This document shows positions 45,486 to 55,156 of a DNA stretch of 64,000 nucleotides, in pieces. The notes beneath the pieces are model-generated. The model saw only the letters and a list, made by a program, of their open reading frames with translations, searched no databases and was not told the DNA's origin. Every line of letters starts with the position of its first letter. Within the stretch, counting starts at the first letter, position 1. The position numbers and the translations under genes are program-made. The DNA lies in contig JALHPZ010000012.1 in NCBI GenBank assembly GCA_022842245.1, positions 75,103 through 139,102 on the forward strand, given 5' to 3'. Origin of the DNA: Gemmataceae bacterium. GTDB lineage: Bacteria; Planctomycetota; Planctomycetia; Gemmatales; Gemmataceae.

Positions 45486-45565
45486 GGCTCAGAACTCATC
45501 CTTCAGAACTCGTAACTCGATTTTCAAAATTCGAGTCATGAGTTCTGAGGGATGAGTTCTGAGCC
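45486..45565. repeat. 39-base hairpin repeat between convergent genes
   Basis: The arms 45486-45524 and 45526-45565 pair almost completely. They are built from CAGAACTCATCC-type direct units. It separates the cbiET stop (45415) and the dxs stop (45602), so it may also serve as a bidirectional terminator. It is similar in design, not in bases, to the hairpins at 30236 and 47569. Confidence 0.85.
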
Positions 45566-45601
45566 AAAAATGAGTCAGCACCCTTCACTAAGGCGGAGGG
45601 G

Positions 45602-47548
45602 TTACGACGGGACAAGCCGGTCCTCGCGCGACGCCGCCGGTCGCTGGCTTGCTTCGTCCAGTCCCTGGAAGTCGCGGATCGCCGCCATAAGACCGGGCAC
45701 GTCCAGCCCGGCGTCGGCAAGCAGTTCGTTCCGCTCTCCGTGTTCCACGAATTGATCCGGCAAACCAAGGCGGACGATGTTCTTCCCGTCCAGCCCGGCG
45801 GCGTTGGCCGCTTCGAGTACGGCGCTGCCGAACCCGCCAACGATCGTTCCCTCTTCCACCGTGACGACCACGGGCAGAAGATCGACCGCCTTCAGGATCG
45901 TCTCGGTGTCAAGCGGCTTGACGAAACGAGCGTTGATGACGCCGATGTTCAGGCCATTCTCGTCCTTGAGTTTCTTCGCCGCCGCGAGGGCCGCCGCGAC
46001 GCGCTCGCCGAAGACGAGGTAGCAGCCATCCTCGCCCCACTCGATCACCTCGGCCTTGCCGAGTTCAATCGGGGCCGGGCGGCGGTCGATCCGTTCGAGG
46101 TTCGCCTTGGGGTAGCGGAGGCTGATCGGCCCGTCGTGCGCCATTGCGAAGCGGAGCATCGGTTCGATGTCGGCCTCGTCGCCGGGCGCCATCGAAGTCA
46201 TGTTCGGGAACAGGCGCAGATAGGGGATGTCGAAGGCGCCGTGGTGGGTCGGGCCGTCGGGTCCGGCGACGCCGGCGCGGTCCAGGGCGAAGACGACCGG
46301 CAGGTTCTGGAGGCAGACTTCCTGGAAGATCTGGTCGAAGGACCGCTGGAGGAACGTTGAGTAGATATCCACGATGGGCCGTGCGCCCGCCTTGGCCATC
46401 CCGGCGGCGAAGGCGACGGCGTGGCTCTCGCAGATGCCGGTGTCGAAGAACTGCTTCGGAAAGGCGTCGCGCACCTTTTCGAGCTTGTTCCCCTGGCACA
46501 TCGCCGCCGTCAGCACGCACGCTTTCGGGTCGTCCTTGAGAACGTCGAAGATCGCGGCGGAGACGGCATCAGTATAAGCCCTGGCGCCGCCCTTCTTCAT
46601 TTTCACGATCGTCTTGCCGCCCTCGATCTCCTCGAACACCGGCGGGGCATGGTACGTGACGGGGTCTTCTTCCGCCTGCGGTACGCCCTGGCCTTTGGTC
46701 GTGAAGACGTGCAGGAGGATCGGCCCCTTCTGGCCCTTGAGGTCGCGGAGGATCTTGCGCAGGCCGTGCAAGTCGTGGCCGTCGAACGGGCCGAAGTAGC
46801 GGAAGCCGAACTCCTCGAAGAGCATCCCGTCCTTGAAGCAGGCCTTGAGTCCGTCGCGAACGCTTTCCAGGGATGCGCGGGCGGCCTCGCCGACGACCGG
46901 GATCTGCTTGAGGAGTTCGCTGATGGTGCGCTTGCCGCCCTGGTACAAGCCGGTCATGCGGCACTGGTCGAGGTATTGCGCGAGGCCGCCGGTGCGCGGG
47001 CAGATGCCCATCTTGTTATCGTTGAGGACGACGAGCACGTTCTGGTCGAGGCCGGCTATGTTGTTGAACGCCTCGAAGACCATGCCGCTCGGCAGCGCAC
47101 CGTCGCCGATGACCGCGACGGCGTGCCGGTCGGCGTTGCCCAGCAGGTCGTCGCCCGCCTTCAGACCGGAGATCGTCGACACGCTCGCACCGGCGTGGCC
47201 GGTCATGAACAGGTCGTACGGCGATTCCGAAGGGTTCGGGAAACCCATCAGGCCCCCCTTCGTGCGGATCGTGTGGAAGCGCTCGTACCGGCCCGTGATC
47301 AGCTTGTGCGGATAGATCTGGTGGCCGGTATCCCAGATGAGGCGGTCCTTCGAAAAGTCGTAGGTGAGGTGCAGGGCGAGGCAAAGCTCGACAACGCCAA
47401 GGTTGCTGGCGAAGTGCGCCGATCGCGCCGTCAGCACGCGGACGAGTTCATCGCGGATCTCGTCGGCGAGGCGCAGGAGTTGGCTGTCCGAGAGCGCGAG
47501 CAGGTCCGCGGGTGTGTGAATCCGCGGCAGCAGTTCGACCTTGGACAT
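45602..47548 (-). CDS. dxs: 1-deoxy-D-xylulose-5-phosphate synthase
   Basis: DXS condenses pyruvate and glyceraldehyde-3-phosphate with thiamine diphosphate, the first step of the MEP isoprenoid pathway and a source for B6 and thiamine. The 648-residue length is normal. Visible motifs are the thiamine-diphosphate site GDGALPSGMVFEAFNN...NDNKMGI, LHVFTTKGQG, and in the C-terminal half FALDRAGVAGPDGPTHHG and LGLPDQFVEHG. It lies downstream of ispA on the same strand, as in many bacteria, but a hairpin repeat sits between them. Confidence 0.97.
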   Translation of the reverse strand: MSKVELLPRIHTPADLLALSDSQLLRLADEIRDELVRVLTARSAHFASNLGVVELCLALHLTYDFSKDRLIWDTGHQIYPHKLITGRYERFHTIRTKGGLMGFPNPSESPYDLFMTGHAGASVSTISGLKAGDDLLGNADRHAVAVIGDGALPSGMVFEAFNNIAGLDQNVLVVLNDNKMGICPRTGGLAQYLDQCRMTGLYQGGKRTISELLKQIPVVGEAARASLESVRDGLKACFKDGMLFEEFGFRYFGPFDGHDLHGLRKILRDLKGQKGPILLHVFTTKGQGVPQAEEDPVTYHAPPVFEEIEGGKTIVKMKKGGARAYTDAVSAAIFDVLKDDPKACVLTAAMCQGNKLEKVRDAFPKQFFDTGICESHAVAFAAGMAKAGARPIVDIYSTFLQRSFDQIFQEVCLQNLPVVFALDRAGVAGPDGPTHHGAFDIPYLRLFPNMTSMAPGDEADIEPMLRFAMAHDGPISLRYPKANLERIDRRPAPIELGKAEVIEWGEDGCYLVFGERVAAALAAAKKLKDENGLNIGVINARFVKPLDTETILKAVDLLPVVVTVEEGTIVGGFGSAVLEAANAAGLDGKNIVRLGLPDQFVEHGERNELLADAGLDVPGLMAAIRDFQGLDEASQRPAASREDRLVPS

Positions 47549-47568
47549 CGTTCACTCCATTTTTTGAG

Positions 47569-47632
47569 AATTCGGAATGCGGAATTCGGAATGCGGATTG
47601 AATTCCGCACTCCGAATTCCGCATTCCGAATT
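47569..47632. repeat. 31-base hairpin repeat between ispA and dxs
   Basis: The arms 47569-47599 and 47601-47632 are tandem AATTCGGAATGCGG units and pair almost perfectly with a one-base loop. It occupies most of the 87 bases between the ispA stop and the dxs start, inside a presumed operon. Confidence 0.9.
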
Positions 47633-47635
47633 ATG

Positions 47636-48583
47636 TCAGCGATCCCTCTTCACCGCGGCCGCCGCGAGTCGCGCGAGCGGCAGGCCGTTGACTCCGAACC
47701 CGTCGACGGCGGCGGCGGCCTCGTCCGCCAGCGCCCGTGCCCGGGCGCGGCTCGCGTCCACGCCGAGCAGGCCGGGGTAGGTCAGTTTACCGCGGGCGGC
47801 GTCTTTGCCGACCTTCTTTCCGGTTTTCGATTCGCTGCCTTCGACATCGAGCAGGTCGTCCGTGATTTGGAATGCCAGGCCGAACGCGGCGGCGTAACGG
47901 TCGATCGCGGCGAGGGTCTCGTTCGGTGCGCCCGATTCGCCGAGGGCCGCATGGACTCCCAGACGGAGCGCCGCGCGAAAGAGCGCCCCGGTTTTCCGCC
48001 GGTGGATGCCTTCCAGCCCCGCGAGGTCCGACAAGCCGCCCGTTTCGGCTTCCAGGTCCAACACCTGCCCGCCGACCATACCCACGGCACCGGACGCCCG
48101 CGCCAGCTCCGCGCAACTAACCGCTGCCGTGCGCGGCGGATAACTTGTTGCGAGCGTTTCGAACGCCAGCGTTTGCAAGGCATCGCCCGCGAGAATCGCC
48201 ATCGCCTCGCCAAACTGCTTGTGGCTGGTCGGCCGCCCGCGGCGCAGGTCGTCGTCGTCCATTGCCGGGAGGTCATCGTGGATGAGCGAATAGGCGTGGA
48301 TCATCTCGACGGAACATCCGGCCGGGAGGCTCGATGCAAACTCCCCGCCGACCGCTTCGCAGGCGAACCCGGCAAGCATCGGGCGGAGGCGCTTGCCGGG
48401 AGCGAGCAGGCTGTACGCCATCGCTTCGGCGAGCCGGGGCGGGGCATCGGCACAGGGGGCGGACAGGGCGGAGCGGAGGGCGGCGTCGATCGCCGCCTGT
48501 CGAGTTGTCCAGTCGTGCCGGGATTCGCCGGTCAACGCTTCGCCCATCCGTGCGGGAGTCCGGTCGTCCGTATCGCTATTCAT
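47636..48583 (-). CDS. ispA: short-chain polyprenyl diphosphate synthase
   Basis: The 315-residue protein is a farnesyl/geranylgeranyl diphosphate synthase. The first Asp-rich motif is DDLPAMDDDDLRRG; the two-residue insert is typical of the bacterial FPP-synthase type. The second is ITDDLLD. LAPGKRLRP is the usual N-terminal motif. It condenses IPP units and probably feeds HpnC and quinones. An in-frame ATG at residue 13 is an alternative start. It lies 57 bases after the ClpS-like gene. Confidence 0.93.
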   Translation of the reverse strand: MNSDTDDRTPARMGEALTGESRHDWTTRQAAIDAALRSALSAPCADAPPRLAEAMAYSLLAPGKRLRPMLAGFACEAVGGEFASSLPAGCSVEMIHAYSLIHDDLPAMDDDDLRRGRPTSHKQFGEAMAILAGDALQTLAFETLATSYPPRTAAVSCAELARASGAVGMVGGQVLDLEAETGGLSDLAGLEGIHRRKTGALFRAALRLGVHAALGESGAPNETLAAIDRYAAAFGLAFQITDDLLDVEGSESKTGKKVGKDAARGKLTYPGLLGVDASRARARALADEAAAAVDGFGVNGLPLARLAAAAVKRDR

Positions 48584-48640
48584 AGCGTGCCGGCCGGCGG
48601 ATGTCCGTCGGTGGTGCGATTTTCCGGGGAAATCGCCACG

Positions 48641-48937
48641 TCATTCCGGTTCGACACTCGCCGACAACCCGGCCGCGCCGAACTGTTCGACGAACAACTC
48701 GGCGCGCTCGAGGTGCGTGACAAGCACCAGCGTGCGACCGGTCTGGTAGGCGTCCCACATCCGATACGTGGCCTCGGCTTCGGCAAAGTGCGCCAGGCGG
48801 CGCAACGTGCGAACCACCGACGGCAGATCCCGTTCGGAGCGATGGAGAATCACCTTGTAACGCGGAATCGATCGGCCACGGGGAGAGGGGCGGCGGCCGA
48901 AGAACCGGGTCAGCCGGTTCGGTAAGCGAGTGGACAT
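48641..48937 (-). CDS. ClpS-like adaptor domain protein
   Basis: The 98-residue protein aligns with ClpS from YKVILHRSERDLPSVV through the A-EATYRMWDAYQTGR helix to the final LSASVEPE. ClpS delivers N-degron substrates to ClpAP/ClpCP. In classical ClpS the first strand is followed by NDDYT-type residues that hold the substrate amino end. Here they read RSERD, so N-degron binding may be altered or lost. AGGA precedes the start and a good promoter lies upstream. It heads the ispA-dxs run. Confidence 0.72.
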   Translation of the reverse strand: MSTRLPNRLTRFFGRRPSPRGRSIPRYKVILHRSERDLPSVVRTLRRLAHFAEAEATYRMWDAYQTGRTLVLVTHLERAELFVEQFGAAGLSASVEPE

Positions 48938-48983
48938 GGGAGTCCTCGCATGTCGGGTGCCCGGGCCGGGGCACCGCTACCGG

Positions 48984-49013
48984 ATTCTATCTCGCGCCGA
49001 GGGCCGTGGTCAA
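48984..49013 (-). promoter_or_regulatory. promoter of the clpS-like/ispA/dxs run
   Basis: On the minus strand TTGACC (49013-49008) and TAGAAT (48989-48984) are 18 bases apart, with the -10 about 47 bases before the ClpS-like ATG. Confidence 0.65.
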
Positions 49014-49117
49014 ACGGCAAAATCGAAATGTCGGGTCGATCTGCGTATTCGGACCGGCGCGCACGCGCACGAAGGTCGCGTGGGCGGCGGCCTTCGTGCC
49101 GGAATCGCGGTGTTGCC

Positions 49118-49507
49118 TTATCGTTCCGTCGGGAAGGTCACCGATCGACCGTAGGTCGAGTTCAGCGGCATCCGGGGCTTGAAACTGTTCGGATACTGCA
49201 ACGACTGGAACGAACTGGCCGGCGGCAAGGCGCTGAAGCCGGGCTGCGAAGCCGTCGGTTGCGCCCGACGGCCGAGCAAGTTGTTGAAGGTCCGCACGAA
49301 ACCGTTGTTCTCGATGGTGTTGGCGATCGTGCTGCCGATCGCGCGGATCGTGCCCGCCGTCGTCGTGCCGGTCGCGTTCGCGACGGCGTTTGTCGGCCGC
49401 ACCACGAACTTGTCCGTATCGATCGGCTTCGAGACGAATGGTGTCTGCGCCGCGGCCCCGCCGGCCGACGCGGCCAACAACACCATCCCGGCTACCCAAT
49501 TTCGCAT
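49118..49507 (-). CDS. small exported protein of unknown function
   Basis: The 129-residue protein has a signal peptide (cleavage near GGAAAQ, residue 21). A Thr/Asn/Ala-rich low-complexity mature part follows, with TIRAIGSTIANTIENNGFV as the only helix-like block. No family is recognised. It is monocistronic and divergent from the membrane gene at 49742. Confidence 0.65.
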   Translation of the reverse strand: MRNWVAGMVLLAASAGGAAAQTPFVSKPIDTDKFVVRPTNAVANATGTTTAGTIRAIGSTIANTIENNGFVRTFNNLLGRRAQPTASQPGFSALPPASSFQSLQYPNSFKPRMPLNSTYGRSVTFPTER

Positions 49508-49741
49508 GATCGCCCCCTTGGTCCGAGTACGGACTCCCCCAAATCCGGCCGGACAATAACGGGCCCCGGCTGCCTGTCAAGTAAAATCCACCGCTCAAAA
49601 TCCGCGAATCAGCGATCAACGCGAACCCGGCCCGCGCATTCGTTCGCACGCCTGCACATCGGCCGTTCCCACCGTGTCTGTTTCCTCCTCCGGATTCCGA
49701 ACCTGCTTGCGATGCGCTTCAAGGGTGGGTACCGTGTCGGC

Positions 49742-50239
49742 ATGATCCGCGAATCCGACGCCGCCAAGTGGTTCATCCTCGGCTTCGCCGGCCTGCTCGT
49801 GACCGGCTGCTCCAGCTACACCGAGTTGTGCCTGCTTCTCTTCGGCCACGAAGGACAGGCCAAGGTGACACGGACCCACGAGACCCGCTCCCGCCGCACC
49901 ACGCGGCTTACGGTCGAATACGAGTTCACCGACGGCGACGGACGCCTGCGGCGTGAAGACTGCACCGTCGCCCGCCGCACGCCCGTGCCCGGCCCTGGCG
50001 GCACCGTCGCCGTCCGCTTCTCCAACGGCCCCTTTCGCGCATCCCGCCTTGCGCACCATCCAAACTGGATCGGCCTCGGGTTCTCCGTCGCCGCCCTCGG
50101 TTCGATCGCGTACGGCGCATTCGTCGTACTCCGCCAGCGCCGAATCGAGTTCGAACGAGCCGAGCGCAACCGCGAGTGGGAGTCGTGGCTGCGGGAGCGA
50201 TCGGGGCGATCCAGCCCGGAACCACCGGAGTGGGATTAA
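49742..50239 (+). CDS. small membrane protein, DUF3592-like
   Basis: The 165-residue protein has an N-terminal hydrophobic segment ending in TGCSS, either a lipobox or a membrane anchor. A beta-rich middle part (EGQAKVTRTHE, RLTVEYEFTDGDGRL, VRFSNGPFRAS) and a second membrane segment (about 112-132) follow. This pattern resembles DUF3592. The ATG at 49742 is chosen because it leads directly into the hydrophobic segment; an ATG 30 bases earlier is possible. Confidence 0.6.
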   Translation: MIRESDAAKWFILGFAGLLVTGCSSYTELCLLLFGHEGQAKVTRTHETRSRRTTRLTVEYEFTDGDGRLRREDCTVARRTPVPGPGGTVAVRFSNGPFRASRLAHHPNWIGLGFSVAALGSIAYGAFVVLRQRRIEFERAERNREWESWLRERSGRSSPEPPEWD

Positions 50240-50397
50240 TGGCCGGCACATCCGGCACATCGTGTCCGGATTGTTCCCCACTTTCATAATCTTCACTCTG
50301 GCAGTCGGATATCGACCCCTTAAAATCGGCATGACGGGCAACTCTTTCCTCCCCTGCCCGAACTTCGTCGTTTACCCGATCATCCGAGGCAACCCCT

Positions 50398-53300
50398 GTG
50401 AGATACCACATCCGCCGGCACTGGCCCGTCGGTCTTCTGGCCGCACTGATGTTCGTCGTGGTCGCCGCCCCGGCCCGCTCCGACCAAAAGAGCGACATCG
50501 AAGCCATCGAGAAACAGATCGTCGAGCTGAAGAAAAAGCTCGAAGACGCCAAGAAGAAACCGGTGCCGACCCTCGTCAGTCCCGGCGGCGGCGTGCCGGA
50601 ACCGGTCTTGAAAGCGATCACCTGGCGCAACGTTGGCCCCGCCAACATGGGCGGCCGGATCACCGCGCTCGCCGTCTACGAGGCCGATCCGAACATCTAC
50701 TACGCGGCCACCGCGTCCGGCGGCCTACTCAAGACCACCAACAACGGCATCACGTTCGAGCACCTCTTCGACAAGCAATCCACCGTCTCCATCGGCGATG
50801 TCGCCGTTTGCCAGTCGAACCCCAACCTCGTCTGGGTCGGCACCGGTGAAGGCAACCCGCGCAACTCCGTCAGCTACGGCGACGGCGTCTACAAGAGCAC
50901 CGACGGCGGCGCCACCTGGACCAACATGGGTCTGAAGCGGTCCTTCTCCACGGGCAAGGTCCTCATCGATCCCAAGAAGCCCGACACCGTCTACGTCGGC
51001 ACCCTCGGACGGCTCTACGGACCCGGCGGCGACCGTGGCGTCTTCAAGACCGAGGACGGCGGCAAGACCTGGAAGCAAAGCCTCTACATCGACGACAAGA
51101 CCGGCATCATCGACATGGTCATGGATCCGACCGATCCGAACGTCATCCTCGCCGCAGCGTGGGAACGCAAACGGGACGAGTTCGACGGCTTCTTCGGCGA
51201 GTCCCCGGTGCCCGATTCGTACGGGCCGATCGTCACGCACGGCGCCGGCGGCGGACTGTACAAGACGACCGACGCCGGCAAGACCTGGAAGAAGGTCAAC
51301 GATCCGAAGGTGAACAACGGCAACGGCCTGCCGACCGTGAAGACCGGCCGCATGGGCCTCGACTACTCCCGCAAGACCAAGGGCCTCGTCTACGCGATCA
51401 TCGACACGGAGAAGGTCGGCACGGGTGACGGACCTCGGCAGGTGTACATGGGCATCGTCGGCGAGAACGCGCCGGACAACGGGGGAGCGAAGCTGAACGA
51501 GATCACCCCCGACGCCCCGGCAGCCAAGGCCGGGTTGAAGCCGGGCGATATCGTCGTGAAGGCCGACGACAAGAAGATCGAGAAGTACGACGACCTCGTC
51601 GAGGTCATCCAGACGAAAAAGGGCGGCGACAAGATGAAGCTCGTCGTGAAGCGCGACGGCAAGGAGCTTCCGATTGAAGTGACGATGGCGGACCGTCCGC
51701 TGCAAGGCGGGGGCGGCCGCGGGCAGGGCGGCGGTGGCGGTCGCGGTCCGGGTGCCGCCCCGGCGGCGCGGCCGATCGCGGGCTTCCAGCTTGCGGCCGG
51801 AACGACCGGCGTCAAGATCGGCCGGATCACCGAAGGCGGCCCCGCCGAAAAAGCCGGCATCAAGGTCGACGACGAGATCGTCGCCGTCGACGGCAAGGCC
51901 GTGAAGACCCCCGACGAGTACATCGCCGCCGTCGGCAACGATCGCAAGGCCGGCGACAAGGTGAAGCTCACCATTCTGCGCGGCACCGAGAAAAAGGATT
52001 ACGAAATCGTTCTCGCCGCCCCGACCGGCGCGGTGCCCGCGCAAGCCCGCGGCATCCTCATGCCCGGTTTCGCACCGGATTTCACCAACCGCGAGGCGCT
52101 CAAGGTCGGCACCGTCGCGAAGGACGGCCCGGCCGAGAAAGCCGGCATCAAGGTCGGCGATACGATCGTCGAAATCGACGGCAAACCGGTCGGCAACCGT
52201 CGCGATTTCACGGCGGCGCTTCGCACCGGTGCGAATGAAGACAGCCCGCGCAAGGCCGGCGACAAGGTGAAGGTCAAGGTCAAGCAGGGCGAGAAGGAAA
52301 TCGTCGCCGAACTCGCGCTCGCGGAGATGCCAATCGCCGGGTTCGGCGGAGGCGGTGGGGGTGGCGGCGGACCGCAGCGCGGCGCGTCGGCCAGCAAGCC
52401 GAACCTCCTCGGCCTCGGCGGCCAGCAACCGAACATCCAGGCGTCGCAGGGCAAGGACAGCTTCCAGACCGGCGGCGTCTTCAAGTCCACCGACAACGGC
52501 GAGACCTGGACGCGCGTCAACAGCCTGAACCCGCGCCCGATGTACTTCAGCGTCGTCCGCGTCGACCCGACCGACGACAAGACGATCTATGTGATCGGCG
52601 ACGTGCCCGTCCTCTGGAAGAGCACGAACGGCGGGGATCGCTTCTCGAGGCTCAACGCCCCCGGCGTGCACGCCGACGGCCACGCCCTGTGGATCAATCC
52701 GAAGAACAACAAGCACATGCTCATCGGCTGCGACGGCGGCTACTACGTCACCTACGACGCCGGCGCGAAGTGGGAGCACCTGAACCACCACGCCCTCGGC
52801 CAGTTCTACCACGTCGCGGTGGATAACCGCCGACCGTATAAGATCTACGGCGGCCTGCAGGACAACGGCAGTTGGGGCGGCCCCAGCCAGACGCTGCGAT
52901 CCTACGGTCCGATCAACGAAGACTGGATCTATGTGAACGGCGGAGACGGTTTCGTCTGCCGCGTCGATCCGAACGACCCCGACCTCGTCTACGCCGAGAG
53001 CCAGGGCGGTGCGATCAGCCGACGGAACTTCCGCACCGGCGAGCGCGGCTTCATCAGTCCGCCCCGGGGTCAGAACGAAGAGCCGCAACGTTTCAACTGG
53101 AACACGCCGTTCATCCTGAGCGCGCACAATTCCGGCATCTTCTACACCGCCAGCCAGTACGTCTGGCGTTCCGTGAAGAAGGGGACGACTCTCAAAAAGA
53201 TCTCCCCCGAGATCACCCGTTTGAAGGCTGGCAGCGCCACGGCGCTCTCCGAGTCGCCGCGCAATCAGGACGTGGTCTGGGCCGGCACCGACGACGGATT

Positions 53301-54243
53301 CGTGTGGGTGACGCGCGACGGCGGCACGAAATGGACGAACGTGACGGAGAACCTCCACAAGGCCGGCGTGCCGGGCTACCGGTACATCGCCACGCTCGAA
53401 GCGTCCCGCGATGCCGACGGCCGGTGCTACGTCTGCCTCGACGCCCACCGCTCCGACGACGACAAGCCTTACATTTTCGTCACCGAGGATTTCGGCGCGA
53501 CCTGGAAGCCGCTGATGGCCGGCCTGCCGCAGTTCGGCAGCACCCGCTGCCTCCGCGAAGACTACGTCAACAACAACGTGCTGTATTGTGGCACCGAGTT
53601 CGGCGCCTACGTCTCCATCGACAAGGGCAAGACCTGGGGCAAGCTCGGCGGCAACCTGCCCACGGTGGCCGTGCACGAGTTCGCCCAGCCGACGACCGCC
53701 AGCGAAGTCGTCATCGGCACGCACGGCCGGTCCGTCTGGATCGCCGACGTGCAGAGCCTGCGGCAGATGAACGAGAAGGTGCTCTCGGCCAAGGCCACGC
53801 TCTTCACGCCTTCCCCCGCGATCCGCTGGCGGTCCGGCACCGGAGCGCAATCCCCGTACAGTGCCAGCGACAAGAAATTCGTCGGCACCAACCCGATGAC
53901 CGGCGGCCGGATCGAGTACCTGCTCACCAGCCCCGCCAAGTCGATGAGTCTGCGCGTTTACGACGTGACCGGCAAATCGGTGGCGAGCTTCCCGCAGGCG
54001 CCGCGCACGGCTGGGTTGCATACCGTCAACTGGACGCTCGCCGGGCAGACCGGCACCGTGCGGCCCGGCAACTACCGGGTGACACTCGTGGTGGACGACG
54101 TCGAGCAATCGCAGCCGATCCAGGTCGAACTCGACCCGAACGCGCCGAAGGACGTGGCCCTGTTCGACGCCGAGGAGATCGAGCCGGAGAAGCCGGCGAA
54201 CCCGCTGAAGCAGAACAAGGTCCCGGCCGTCGTGGACGATTGA
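50398..54243 (+). CDS. exported sortilin/VPS10-like propeller protein with three inserted PDZ domains
   Basis: The 1281-residue protein starts at a GTG with GAGG eight bases upstream and has a signal peptide (cleavage near APARSDQ). A short coiled coil leads to a propeller with BNR/Asp-box repeats (YKSTDGGATW, FKTEDGGKTW, YKTTDAGKTW). The propeller is interrupted at about 345-645 by three PDZ domains, each with A-KAGIK-GD-I motifs, and then resumes (FKSTDNGETW) to about 1125. A C-terminal Ig-like part resembles secretion-sorting modules. Such proteins are probably exported glycan-binding or proteolysis-linked receptors. No protease domain is visible, so the PDZs may bind C-terminal peptides. 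Substrate unknown. Confidence 0.88.
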   Translation: MRYHIRRHWPVGLLAALMFVVVAAPARSDQKSDIEAIEKQIVELKKKLEDAKKKPVPTLVSPGGGVPEPVLKAITWRNVGPANMGGRITALAVYEADPNIYYAATASGGLLKTTNNGITFEHLFDKQSTVSIGDVAVCQSNPNLVWVGTGEGNPRNSVSYGDGVYKSTDGGATWTNMGLKRSFSTGKVLIDPKKPDTVYVGTLGRLYGPGGDRGVFKTEDGGKTWKQSLYIDDKTGIIDMVMDPTDPNVILAAAWERKRDEFDGFFGESPVPDSYGPIVTHGAGGGLYKTTDAGKTWKKVNDPKVNNGNGLPTVKTGRMGLDYSRKTKGLVYAIIDTEKVGTGDGPRQVYMGIVGENAPDNGGAKLNEITPDAPAAKAGLKPGDIVVKADDKKIEKYDDLVEVIQTKKGGDKMKLVVKRDGKELPIEVTMADRPLQGGGGRGQGGGGGRGPGAAPAARPIAGFQLAAGTTGVKIGRITEGGPAEKAGIKVDDEIVAVDGKAVKTPDEYIAAVGNDRKAGDKVKLTILRGTEKKDYEIVLAAPTGAVPAQARGILMPGFAPDFTNREALKVGTVAKDGPAEKAGIKVGDTIVEIDGKPVGNRRDFTAALRTGANEDSPRKAGDKVKVKVKQGEKEIVAELALAEMPIAGFGGGGGGGGGPQRGASASKPNLLGLGGQQPNIQASQGKDSFQTGGVFKSTDNGETWTRVNSLNPRPMYFSVVRVDPTDDKTIYVIGDVPVLWKSTNGGDRFSRLNAPGVHADGHALWINPKNNKHMLIGCDGGYYVTYDAGAKWEHLNHHALGQFYHVAVDNRRPYKIYGGLQDNGSWGGPSQTLRSYGPINEDWIYVNGGDGFVCRVDPNDPDLVYAESQGGAISRRNFRTGERGFISPPRGQNEEPQRFNWNTPFILSAHNSGIFYTASQYVWRSVKKGTTLKKISPEITRLKAGSATALSESPRNQDVVWAGTDDGFVWVTRDGGTKWTNVTENLHKAGVPGYRYIATLEASRDADGRCYVCLDAHRSDDDKPYIFVTEDFGATWKPLMAGLPQFGSTRCLREDYVNNNVLYCGTEFGAYVSIDKGKTWGKLGGNLPTVAVHEFAQPTTASEVVIGTHGRSVWIADVQSLRQMNEKVLSAKATLFTPSPAIRWRSGTGAQSPYSASDKKFVGTNPMTGGRIEYLLTSPAKSMSLRVYDVTGKSVASFPQAPRTAGLHTVNWTLAGQTGTVRPGNYRVTLVVDDVEQSQPIQVELDPNAPKDVALFDAEEIEPEKPANPLKQNKVPAVVDD

Positions 54244-54262
54244 TCGGCGCGACGGCGCAGCC

Positions 54263-54334
54263 CGCGGACCGGCACCGGGGAACGGAACGAACGCCCCTCG
54301 CTTCGTTCCGGTTCCCCGGTGCCGGTCCGCGTTT
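54263..54334 (+). terminator. long-stem terminator
   Basis: The arms 54263-54290 and 54303-54331 pair over 28 bases with one bulge, followed by TTT. It starts 20 bases after the stop of the sortilin-like gene and separates it from the amidohydrolase genes. Confidence 0.85.
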
Positions 54335-54376
54335 CCAAACCGGTCTCAACCGGTCCCGCAGTACGAGAGTCGATCC

Positions 54377-55156
54377 ATGATTTGGGACGTCCACGCGCAC
54401 CTACCGGCCGAGGGGCGGACGCCGGAAGAGCAGATGACGATCCTGCTGCGGTTCATGGACCGCATGGGGATCGACCGCGTCTGCGTCATGATGGGCACGC
54501 CGTTTCTGACCGACCCGACGCCGGAGCAGCTCCGCAAGCAGAACGATCAGGTGCTGGCCGCGATCAGCCACCACCACGACCGCGCGTTCGGCTTCGTCTA
54601 CGTCAGCACGCACTATCCCGACGCCAGTTTGCGCGAACTGGAACGCTGCGTGAAGGACGGCCCGATGGTCGGCGTGAAACTCTGGGTCGCGAAGCGCTGC
54701 TCCGCCGCCGAGATTGATCCGATCATCGCGAAGGCCACGGAGCTGAAAGCGCCGATCCTCCAGCACAGTTGGTTCAAGGCGAACGGCAACCTGCCCGGCG
54801 AATCGACGCCGCTGGATGTCGTCGATCTCGCGAAGCGGCATCCGAAGGCCCCGCTCATCTGCGGCCATACAGGCGGCGACTGGGAACTCGGCATCCGCGC
54901 GATTCGATCGACTTCGACCTTAATATGCGAGACCGGCGGCTTCGACCCCACGGCCGGCTGTGTCGAGATGGCCGTGCGCGAACTCGGCGCGGACCGCATC
55001 CTTTTCGGCAGCGACGTGCCCGGTCGCAGCTTCGCCTCGCAACTCGCGAAAGTGCAGGGCGCCGACATCCCCGCCGACGCGAAGAAGAAGATCCTCGGCG
55101 AGAACCTGAAGCGGATGCTCGACCCGATCCTCAAGGCGAAAGGAATGAAGCCGTGA
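54377..55156 (+). CDS. amidohydrolase-fold metal-dependent hydrolase
   Basis: The 259-residue TIM-barrel protein has a full set of metal-site motifs: DVHAHLP at the N-terminus, [15 protein letters not shown] and FGSDVPGR. It belongs to the amidohydrolase-2 group, which decarboxylates or hydrolyses small acids and lactones. The substrate is unknown. It has no signal peptide. The stop overlaps the GTG of the next gene by four bases (GTGA), and the two products are likely paralogues, perhaps forming a heteromer. Confidence 0.87.
   Translation: MIWDVHAHLPAEGRTPEEQMTILLRFMDRMGIDRVCVMMGTPFLTDPTPEQLRKQNDQVLAAISHHHDRAFGFVYVSTHYPDASLRELERCVKDGPMVGVKLWVAKRCSAAEIDPIIAKATELKAPILQHSWFKANGNLPGESTPLDVVDLAKRHPKAPLICGHTGGDWELGIRAIRSTSTLICETGGFDPTAGCVEMAVRELGADRILFGSDVPGRSFASQLAKVQGADIPADAKKKILGENLKRMLDPILKAKGMKP

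Noticed and set aside
46421-48925. Plus-strand open frame of 834 codons
   Set aside because: Antisense to dxs, ispA and the ClpS-like gene, all with convincing motifs.
50725-54108. Minus-strand open frame of 1127 codons
   Set aside because: It mirrors the sortilin-like gene, which has clear Asp-box and PDZ motifs on the plus strand; the antisense product has none.
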